Notes under the pieces: model-generated | Seen by the model: only the letters and a program-made list of their open reading frames with translations | Databases searched by the model: none | Told to the model about the DNA's origin: nothing | Program-made: the position numbers and the translations under genes | In this document: positions 7,096-12,862 of the stretch, one piece after another | How positions within the stretch are numbered: position 1 is the stretch's first letter | How the letters are laid out: the number at the start of each line of letters is the position of its first letter | Source: DATDRS01 sp035291605 | GTDB lineage: Bacteria; Chloroflexota; Anaerolineae; Anaerolineales; UBA6663 | Assembly (NCBI GenBank): GCA_035291605.1 | Contig: DATDRS010000207.1 | Coordinates: 1 to 21,482, forward strand | DNA: 21,482 nt | Direction: 5' to 3'

Positions 7096-7164
7096 AATCT
7101 ACCTCCCTTGTCTTAATTGCTATGCCATTTGCTTCGATGTCTAGCCTGATCTTGTGTGTGCAAG

Positions 7165-7272
7165 CTATCCGTCTCCATCCGCTTGTCCGTTTTCAAGTCC
7201 GTTGACAGCCACTCCCTCCACATCCACCTCCCCGCTGACCAGCCGGGGCAGCAGCAGATCGCGCTTTGTAGA
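7165..7272 (-). pseudogene. C-terminal stub of type I specificity subunit HsdS
   Basis: The minus strand reads TKRDLLLPRLVSGEVDVEGV and ends at a TAG at 7165. The segment 'RDLLLPRLVSGEVDV' is the classic C-terminal signature of HsdS. Everything upstream, including both target-recognition domains, is gone, and the resemblance ends exactly at the palindromic element at 7268-7349. It cannot be functional. The 69 bases between this stub and the AlbA_2 start (7096-7164) hold only that gene's ribosome site. Confidence 0.7.
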
Positions 7273-7349
7273 GACGACCCACCGGGTCGTCTCCCTCCGG
7301 GCGAGCCTCATGCCCCGTGGCCGGAGACGTTCCACCGGAACGTCTCTAC
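7268..7349. repeat. REPIN-like double palindrome
   Basis: Two perfect 10-base hairpins with 3-base loops, 7271-7280/7284-7293 (GAGACGACCC) and 7324-7333/7337-7346 (GAGACGTTCC), lie 30 bases apart. The whole is bounded by inverted outer ends GTAGAGACG (7268-7276) and CGTCTCTAC (7341-7349). This is the layout of a REPIN: two REP units in opposite orientation forming a short non-autonomous mobile element. Its right end supplies the TAG stop codon (7346-7348) of the pRiA4b-like gene. The related single unit is at 4417-4445. Confidence 0.75.
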
Positions 7350-7924
7350 CGAACCCGTCGCAACGCCGCGTTGACTTCCTCCAAGTCAAACGCTTCGGGG
7401 TCAAACTCGCCGCCGACCCATTGCAGATATGAGTCGTGTTCTTCGTGGTCGGGATCGCGGATGGCTTCGAGGAATTCGACGTAACCCCACACCCCGCCCA
7501 CATCTTCGGGCGGGCACGCGCCCCTGCCTTTCAGGCACACCGGATGCTTCAGCGCCGGGTCAGGCGGCAGAATCTTCTCTACCACCACGTCGTGCTCCCA
7601 ACTGTCGCCGAAATCGTACTCGTACATGAGCTTCATCTTCGCGTGCGGCGCGATTTGCCCCAGCGTCACCCGGCGCGCGTCTTCTTCGTCCATGTCTTCC
7701 CAATCGGTGTCGGGGATGGGCAAGCTATAGTAGGTCTCGCCCACTCGAAAATGATGCAGGTGGCTGTTCGTCCATCCCATCGCGCCTTGCATGACCCAGT
7801 GCAGTTTTGCCAACGTGAAATCGGCGGGCACCAGCACACGCCGCCAGATGGGCGGGCGAAAATCGCGGAGGGTGATCTTCAACTGATAGATTGGAGCGGA
7901 AGAAGTGCTTTTCTTGGCTGGCAT
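7346..7924 (-). CDS. Plasmid pRiA4b ORF-3-like family protein
   Basis: A 192-residue protein with the family pattern: YQLKITLRDFRPPIWRRVLV (residues 13-32), KLHWVMQGAMGW (40-51), YEYDFGDSWEHDVVVE (101-116), and the C-terminal CPPEDVGGVWGY signature. The biochemical role of this family is unknown; it is frequent on plasmids and in accessory regions. AGGAGG lies 7 bases before the ATG at 7924, and the gene begins just 17 bases after the hsdM-like mini-gene. Its last codons run into the REPIN-like element, which provides the stop, so a few C-terminal residues may have been replaced. Confidence 0.87.
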   Translation of the reverse strand: MPAKKSTSSAPIYQLKITLRDFRPPIWRRVLVPADFTLAKLHWVMQGAMGWTNSHLHHFRVGETYYSLPIPDTDWEDMDEEDARRVTLGQIAPHAKMKLMYEYDFGDSWEHDVVVEKILPPDPALKHPVCLKGRGACPPEDVGGVWGYVEFLEAIRDPDHEEHDSYLQWVGGEFDPEAFDLEEVNAALRRVR

Positions 7925-7941
7925 CGCTCGACCTCCTGACT

Positions 7942-8115
7942 CTAGGGTTTTTCCAGCAGCTGCTCGACGTTGTCCGCGATGCGCGCTTCCAACTCCCGCG
8001 CTTCGGCGTTGAGCGTTTCCAGTTCTTCGTTCAGTTCTTCCAGCCGCTCGGCAAAGTCAAAGTCGTCGTCGGCCTTCCATAGGCGTTTTTCGATCTCGGT
8101 GTTGTTAGCGGGCAT
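7942..8115 (-). pseudogene. 57-codon HsdM remnant: N-terminus joined in frame to C-terminus
   Basis: An open frame of 57 codons, MPANNTEIEKRLWKADDDFD then FAERLEELNEELETLNAEAR and ELEARIADNVEQLLEKP. The first 13 residues match the usual opening of type I methyltransferase HsdM ('NNxEIEKRLWxAAD'). The rest is the predicted coiled coil typical of HsdM C-termini. The methyltransferase domain of about 450 residues, with its NPPF motif, is absent. An in-frame internal deletion explains this, so a small coiled-coil protein could still be made. No ribosome site is visible. It is the first unit of the eroded restriction locus and precedes the pRiA4b-like gene. The alternative is an unrelated small coiled-coil protein. 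Confidence 0.55.
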
Positions 8116-8207
8116 GGTGTTTCAAGTGTACAACTTTGATGAAACTCTGCAAACTGCAAGAATCACGCAGGTTGACGATATCATCCCTTTGCCGCAGCAC
8201 GGATCAG

Positions 8208-8244
8208 GCAAAAGAAAAGGCCGCAGGGTCTCAGTCCTGCGGCC
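8208..8244 (-). terminator. Rho-independent terminator after the SDR gene
   Basis: A perfect 9-base GC stem (8219-8227 with 8236-8244, GGCCGCAGG/CCTGCGGCC) with an 8-base loop is followed on the minus strand by TTTTCTTTT. It sits 75 bases after the stop codon of the SDR gene at 8319-9116 and separates the metabolic genes from the hsdM remnant. The rest of 8116-8318 contains only a TCATGCTGAGCAAAG-type word, similar to a common intergenic repeat of such genomes. Confidence 0.88.
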
Positions 8245-8318
8245 CACTTCTCGGCCAGCTGACGATGCTCTTGATCTGTCATGCTGAGCAAAGTTTGAAG
8301 ACCCTGAGCGGAGCGAAT

Positions 8319-9116
8319 TTAGAGCGTCGCTTTGTAGATGCCACCGTCGAACCCCAGCATCACGCCGGTGAGGAACGGCACGGCGGGCGAGCACAGGAAG
8401 GCAGCCGCCCGCGCGAATTCCTCCACCGTCCCCAGCCGTCCCAGCGGCGACTCCTCCGCCTGCTTGACCATTTCGTAGTCTACGCTCGTGCCGTTGCGGC
8501 GGGCGCGCTCGGTCAGGATTTCCATCACGCGCTCGGTCTTCGTCCAGGCCGGGAGGATGCTGTTCACCCGGATGCCCTCCGGCCCCAGTTCCATCGCCAG
8601 CGTCTTCGTCAATCCCACGACGGCCAGCCGGAGCGTATTCGAGAGCGCCATGTTCGGGGTGGGCTGGCGCGCGGAGTTGGAGGTGAAGGTGAGGATGGAG
8701 GGCGTGTCCGACAGGCGCAGGGCAGGCAAGGCCGCGCGGATCAGCCGGACGACGCTGAGGATGGTCGTGTCCACCGCCGCCCGCCACATGTCGAGGGTGT
8801 GATCTTCGAAGCGACCGGTCGGCGGGCCGCCGCAGTTAGTGACCAGGATATCCAGTCGTCCAAAGCGCAGCGTCGCTTGCTCGATCAGCCGCTGAACATC
8901 CTCATCCTTCGTCAGATCGGCCTCGATCACCATCGTCGCCGTCTGGCCGTGCATTTCGAGGAAGATCGCCTCCTGGGTCTTGACCAGCGTCTTCGCATTC
9001 CGGCTGCACATGACGACCGTCGCGCCCTCGCGGGCCAGTTCGCGGGCCGTCGCCGCGCCCAGGCCCCGGCTGGCCCCCGCGACCAGGGCCACCTTGTCCT
9101 TTAATCCGAGATCCAT
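8319..9116 (-). CDS. SDR-family oxidoreductase lacking the YxxxK motif
   Basis: A 265-residue short-chain dehydrogenase-type protein. It has the nucleotide motif GASRGLGAAT (14-23), the EADL adenine contact (65-68), TNCGG (93-97) and GIRVNSILPA (181-190), ending in GGIYKATL. At the place of the catalytic tetrad Tyr and Lys it has SNTLR (159-163), with preceding sequence QPTPNMALSN, a pattern I recall in a divergent FabG-like subgroup. The enzyme may therefore not be a normal alcohol/ketone reductase. The best ribosome site, GGAG, is about 11 bases before the ATG. It follows the glutamate dehydrogenase gene by 22 bases and is probably co-transcribed with it, ending at the strong terminator at 8208-8244. 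Confidence 0.82.
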   Translation of the reverse strand: MDLGLKDKVALVAGASRGLGAATARELAREGATVVMCSRNAKTLVKTQEAIFLEMHGQTATMVIEADLTKDEDVQRLIEQATLRFGRLDILVTNCGGPPTGRFEDHTLDMWRAAVDTTILSVVRLIRAALPALRLSDTPSILTFTSNSARQPTPNMALSNTLRLAVVGLTKTLAMELGPEGIRVNSILPAWTKTERVMEILTERARRNGTSVDYEMVKQAEESPLGRLGTVEEFARAAAFLCSPAVPFLTGVMLGFDGGIYKATL

Positions 9117-9138
9117 TGATCCGTTTTCTCCGGTGGAA

Positions 9139-10563
9139 TTACCGCCCCATCTCCGCGTAAGTATGCGCGATTTTTTGCAGCGCGACCACGAAGGCGGCCG
9201 TGCGAAAGTCGGTGATGTGCGCCTCGCGGTGGAGCTCCTCGCTGATCTCCTGGTAGGCGGTGCGCATCGTGTCGTCCAGGCCGGAGCGCACCAGGTCCAG
9301 TTCGTCTGCGCCGGTGCTCAATTCTGTGCGGATGTCGTCCGTCACTTTCTTGCCGGTCATCACTTCCAGCGCGTGGACGATGCGCTCGCCGCGCATCTCA
9401 TCCAGCCGCCGGTCCATGCGGCCCAAGTGGATGTGCGAGAGGTTCTTGATCCACTCAAAGTAGGAAACCACCACCCCGCCCGCGTTGACGAAGATATCGG
9501 GCAGGATCACCACGCCCCGGGCGCGCAGTTTTTCGTCGGCTTCAAAGGTCACCGGGCCGTTGGCCGACTCGGCGATGAGCGGGGCCTGGAGGCGGTCGGC
9601 GTTTTGGGCGGTGATCTGGCCCTCCATCGCCGCCGGGACCAGGATGTCGCACGCCATCTCCAGACAAGCGGCGCCATTCGACTCATACTGCGCGCCGGGG
9701 AAGCCCTTCACCCCGCCGTGTTTGTTCATGTGCTGCCGCACGGCCTCCACCGGCAACCCGGCCTCATGGATCAGCGCGCCATCCCACTCGACGATGGCGA
9801 TGATTTTCACCCCGTCTTCCTCGGACAGGAATTTCGCGGCGTGATAACCCACGTTCCCCAGCCCCTGAATGACGACCGTTTTGCCCTCCAACGCCCCGGA
9901 TAGGCCCGCCAGTTTTACATCTTCTGGATGGCGAAAGAACTCGCGCAGGACGTATTGCGCGCCCCGCCCGGTGGCCTCGACGCGCCCGCGAATCCCGCCC
10001 GCCGTCAGCGGTTTGCCGGTGACGCAGGCCAGGTGGTCAATTTCGTAGGGGCGCAGGGTCTTGTAGACATCCGCGATCCAGGCCATCTCGCGCGGGCCTG
10101 TGCCCAAATCCGGGGCGGGCACGTTGCTGCTCGGGTTGATATAGCCTCTCTCGATCAGCTCGCGCGCGAAGCGCCGGGTGATCGTCTCCAGGTCGTCCGC
10201 GCTGTATTGGCGCGGATCAATGGCCAGCGCGCCCTTCGCGCCGCCGAACGGGACATCCACAATGGCGCACTTATAGGTCATCAGCGCCGCGAGCGCTTCG
10301 ACTTCATCCTGATCCACGTGCGAGGCGTAGCGGATGCCGCCCTTCGCCGGCAGCCGGTGGACGCTGTGGATAGCCCGCCAGCCCTTGAAATTGTGATACT
10401 CGCCATCGCTGAGCTTCACCGGGAAGCGCACCTGATACACCGCGTGGCAGTCCCGCATCTGCTCCACCAGAGCCGGCGGCAGTTTGAGATGCTCTGCCGC
10501 GCGGTCCACCATCTTCCCAACGCTCTGGCTGAAGCTGAGATGAGGTTCAGAGGATTGATTCAT
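9139..10563 (-). CDS. Glu/Leu/Phe/Val dehydrogenase, probably glutamate dehydrogenase
   Basis: A 474-residue amino acid dehydrogenase. The N-terminal catalytic domain has PAKGGIRY (72-79), MTYKCAIVDVPFGGAKG (95-111; K98 and catalytic K110) and VPAPDLGT with D152. The Rossmann domain has VIQGLGNVG (231-239) and an acidic IVEWDG turn (257-262) that favours NAD over NADP. It interconverts glutamate with 2-oxoglutarate and ammonia; the long N-terminal extension and overall length fit GDH better than leucine or valine dehydrogenases. AGGAGG lies 5 bases before the ATG at 10563. It lies between the ALDH7 gene and an SDR, supplying 2-oxoglutarate that the ferredoxin oxidoreductase upstream could use. 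Confidence 0.9.
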   Translation of the reverse strand: MNQSSEPHLSFSQSVGKMVDRAAEHLKLPPALVEQMRDCHAVYQVRFPVKLSDGEYHNFKGWRAIHSVHRLPAKGGIRYASHVDQDEVEALAALMTYKCAIVDVPFGGAKGALAIDPRQYSADDLETITRRFARELIERGYINPSSNVPAPDLGTGPREMAWIADVYKTLRPYEIDHLACVTGKPLTAGGIRGRVEATGRGAQYVLREFFRHPEDVKLAGLSGALEGKTVVIQGLGNVGYHAAKFLSEEDGVKIIAIVEWDGALIHEAGLPVEAVRQHMNKHGGVKGFPGAQYESNGAACLEMACDILVPAAMEGQITAQNADRLQAPLIAESANGPVTFEADEKLRARGVVILPDIFVNAGGVVVSYFEWIKNLSHIHLGRMDRRLDEMRGERIVHALEVMTGKKVTDDIRTELSTGADELDLVRSGLDDTMRTAYQEISEELHREAHITDFRTAAFVVALQKIAHTYAEMGR

Positions 10564-10577
10564 GGCGGCCTCCTGGA

Positions 10578-10615
10578 CCAGACCCGGCAGGTCTCCAACG
10601 ACCTGCCGGGTCTGG
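10578..10615. repeat. Perfect 16-base palindrome in the GDH leader
   Basis: Arms 10578-10593 and 10600-10615 (core ACCCGGCAGGT/ACCTGCCGGGT) pair perfectly around a 6-base loop. The structure ends 15 bases before the GDH start codon and right beside its AGGAGG site. No T-run follows, so it is not a classical terminator of the aldehyde dehydrogenase gene. It is probably a copy of a dispersed intergenic palindrome that now also lies in the GDH 5' leader and could affect translation or RNA ends. Confidence 0.75.
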
Positions 10616-10709
10616 GAACGCATCACTCATGTCGGTTCAGAGGTGCAAGCGGCCTACGCCACCTGTAAACCCAGCTGAGCCGGAAAGCATCTCTCTTGCC
10701 CGCGCTGCA

Positions 10710-12233
10710 TCAGTCTCCGAACTTAATGCCCTGCGCCAACGGCAGTTCCCTGGACCAGTTGATCACGTTCGACTGGCGGCGCATGTACGCCTTCCACGCG
10801 TCCGAGCCGGACTCACGCCCGCCGCCGGTCTCCTTCTCTCCGCCGAAGCCCAGCCCGATCTCCGCGCCGCTCGTGCCGATATTGATGTTTGCCATGCCGC
10901 AGTCCGACCCCTCCGCCGACAAGAATTGCTCGGCCTTCAGCAGATTCGTCGTGAAAATCGCGGACGACAGCCCCTGCGGCACGTCGTTGTGGATGGCGAT
11001 CGCCTCGTCGAGATCCTCGTATTCCATCAGATAGAGGATGGGCGCGAAGGTCTCTTCGCACACGATGGGCATCTGCTTCTTCATCTTCACGATGGTCGGC
11101 TCGACGAAGCACGGCCCCTTCTCCGGCAGGCGATGCCCGCCGGTCAGAACCTCGCCACCCTGCTGCCTGATCGTCTCCAGCGCGGCGAACATGTCTTCGA
11201 CCGCCCTCTCGTTCACCAGCGGCCCCATCAACACGCCATCATTCAGCGGATTGCCGACGGTGACCTGTTTATACGCCTTCACCAGCCGGTCCGCGAGCTC
11301 GCCCGCGATGCTCTTGTGCATCATGATGCGGCGAGTAGAAGTGCATCGTTGCCCTGCCGTGCCCACCGCGCCAAAGAGAATGGCGCGCATCGCCAGATTG
11401 AGGTCGGCATCCTCGGCGACGATGATGCCGTTGTTCCCACCCAATTCCAGGATGGTCCGGCCCAGCCGCCGCGCGACGGTCTCCGCCACGTGCCGTCCCA
11501 TGCTCACCGAACCGGTGAACGAGATGAGCGGGATGCGGTGGTCGTTAAGCATCCGCTCGCCCACCTCGCTCCCGCTGCCGATGACGACGTTGAACACGCC
11601 GTTCAGCCCGTGATCCGCGCACACCTGGTTGCAAATGTGTTGGACGGCCAGCGCGCAGAGGGGAACGGCGGAGGCCGGTTTCCACACCATCGTATCGCCG
11701 CAGGCCGCCGCAATCGCCGCGTTCCACGACCACACCGCGGTGGGGAAGTTGAAGGCAGTGATGATGCCGACGACGCCAAGGGGATGCCACTGCTCGTACA
11801 TCCGGTGGCCGGGGCGCTCCGAGTGGGTGGATACGCCGTACAGTTGACGGGAGAGGCCGACGGCGAAGTCACAGATGTCAATCATCTCCTGCACTTCGCC
11901 CATGCCCTCGGCCTTGATCTTGCCCATCTCCAGCGTGACCAATTCGCCCAACGGCTCTTTCAGCTCCCGCAAGGCTTCGCCCAGGTCGCGCACGACCTGC
12001 CCCCGCTTGGGGGCCGGAATATTCCGCCATGTTTTGAAGGATGCAGCGGCTTTGTTCACCACGGCTTCGTAAGTCACGGCGGTGGCCTGAATGATTTTGG
12101 CGATGGGTTCGCCCGCGGCCGGGTTGTACGAGACCAACGCCTTGCCGCTGGGGTCTTCAATCCAGCCATCCGGCCCGGTGCACGCGCCGGAGTTGACGTC
12201 TTTGAGGCTCAACTTTTCTAGCAGGGCTTTCAT
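10710..12233 (-). CDS. ALDH7-family aldehyde dehydrogenase (alpha-aminoadipate semialdehyde type)
   Basis: A 507-residue NAD(P)-dependent aldehyde dehydrogenase. It has ITAFNFP (158-164, N162), LELGGNN (262-268, general base E263) and GTAGQRCTSTRR (291-302, nucleophile C297). The GQRCTSTRR, ELGGNN, TSGAEIG and GGEKETGGGRESGSDAWK segments are hallmarks of the ALDH7/antiquitin group, which oxidises alpha-aminoadipate semialdehyde (from piperideine-6-carboxylate) in lysine and pipecolate breakdown. A related role on glutamate semialdehyde is possible and would complement the proline dehydrogenase at 3001-3951. The ATG at 12233 has AAGGAG 9 bases upstream; an upstream in-frame ATG (12308) adds 25 unconserved residues. 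The gene is separated from the next gene upstream by a hairpin. Confidence 0.9.
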   Translation of the reverse strand: MKALLEKLSLKDVNSGACTGPDGWIEDPSGKALVSYNPAAGEPIAKIIQATAVTYEAVVNKAAASFKTWRNIPAPKRGQVVRDLGEALRELKEPLGELVTLEMGKIKAEGMGEVQEMIDICDFAVGLSRQLYGVSTHSERPGHRMYEQWHPLGVVGIITAFNFPTAVWSWNAAIAAACGDTMVWKPASAVPLCALAVQHICNQVCADHGLNGVFNVVIGSGSEVGERMLNDHRIPLISFTGSVSMGRHVAETVARRLGRTILELGGNNGIIVAEDADLNLAMRAILFGAVGTAGQRCTSTRRIMMHKSIAGELADRLVKAYKQVTVGNPLNDGVLMGPLVNERAVEDMFAALETIRQQGGEVLTGGHRLPEKGPCFVEPTIVKMKKQMPIVCEETFAPILYLMEYEDLDEAIAIHNDVPQGLSSAIFTTNLLKAEQFLSAEGSDCGMANINIGTSGAEIGLGFGGEKETGGGRESGSDAWKAYMRRQSNVINWSRELPLAQGIKFGD

Positions 12234-12264
12234 CGGCTCTTTCTCCTTGTGTGCGATAAGAAAT

Positions 12265-12304
12265 CGAGTGACTGAGCGCCGCCCCACCCGGCGCCCGTCA
12301 CTCG
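12265..12304 (-). terminator. Possible terminator or attenuator between the 73-residue gene and ALDH7
   Basis: A two-part stem, 12265-12272 with 12297-12304 (CGAGTGAC/GTCACTCG) and 12276-12281 with 12289-12294 (GCGCCG/CGGCGC), is followed on the minus strand by ATTTCTTAT. It lies 24 bases after the stop codon of the 73-residue gene. The T-run is imperfect, so it may end the upstream operon only partly. Confidence 0.45.
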
Positions 12305-12327
12305 CCATTTACCGCTCGTCACGCTCG

Positions 12328-12549
12328 TCAACACCACTCGTAAGTGAAACTCTCGTAGAAGTCCTCGATCTGGTGGAACTCCTCGTCGCTGATCAGCCCC
12401 ATCCGCCACTGGATCTGGGCGATTTCGTAGCGAATGTCGGCGCGGGTTTCCTTGCTGGTCACAATCTCCAGCTTCTTCTGCAGGACTTCGAGGCGATCTC
12501 GAAGCGCCTGCTCATCCGGTTTCTCGTCCTTCTTCGTTTCGTCAGACAT
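12328..12549 (-). CDS. Small 73-residue charged helical protein coupled to ferredoxin 1
   Basis: The protein MSDETKKDEKPDEQALRDRL... is highly charged and mostly helical, with a coiled-coil-like middle (residues 15-45) and an aromatic acidic tail ending in Cys73. Its ATG overlaps the TGA of the ferredoxin 1 gene by one base (TGATG), a translational-coupling arrangement that supports it being real. The GLISDEEF segment resembles the oligomerisation helix-turn of SHOCT-like domains, but that is a weak likeness. I do not recognise the family. The context suggests an accessory or assembly factor for the flavoprotein/ferredoxin/Kor complex; flavoprotein/ferredoxin pair 2 has no such gene. Confidence 0.7.
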   Translation of the reverse strand: MSDETKKDEKPDEQALRDRLEVLQKKLEIVTSKETRADIRYEIAQIQWRMGLISDEEFHQIEDFYESFTYEWC

Positions 12550-12860
12550 CAGTGCCTCTCCAGTGTCACCGGCGCCGGCGGGCGCTTCACGCCATGCGGA
12601 TGTGCCGGGGTCAGCACGAGCGGCGGCGCGCCGCGCTGCGTGAGCGTGTCCGCCCGGATCAGGTAAGTCTCACGTTCGGGCACGCAGGCGCCCACCGGGC
12701 AGGCCCACTTGCAGCGCGCCTCCGGGAAATAGCCCTCGCACTCGATGCAAATCTCCGGGTCAATGACGTACTGGTCCGGTCCCGGAGAAATCGCGCGCAC
12801 CGGGCACTCCATCATGCAGGCATTGCAATTGATGCACTCGGCGGTGATCATGTACGACAT
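12549..12860 (-). CDS. Ferredoxin 1, 2[4Fe-4S] Alvin/YfhL type
   Basis: A 103-residue ferredoxin. Cluster I is bound by CINCNACMMECP (C9, C12, C15, C19) and cluster II by CIECEG...RCKWACP (C38, C41, C50, C54). The eight-residue gap between the second and third Cys of cluster II is the mark of Allochromatium-type/YfhL ferredoxins, which have very low potential clusters. A further Cys59 and a 45-residue Pro-rich tail follow. It starts 2 bases after the stop of flavoprotein 1 and overlaps the next gene by one base, so it is almost surely that flavoprotein's partner. Ferredoxin 2 (19284-19622) is its paralogue. The cluster II region and the ACVPxRExY motif after it are conserved between the two. 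Confidence 0.9.
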   Translation of the reverse strand: MSYMITAECINCNACMMECPVRAISPGPDQYVIDPEICIECEGYFPEARCKWACPVGACVPERETYLIRADTLTQRGAPPLVLTPAHPHGVKRPPAPVTLERH

Positions 12861-12862
12861 GG

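Noticed and set aside
10629..12221. Long plus-strand open frame of 530 codons opposite ALDH7
   Set aside because: It is antisense to a clear ALDH7 gene with all catalytic motifs; its translation is rich in Arg/His/Ala/Gly with no recognisable family, as expected from GC-rich shadow frames.
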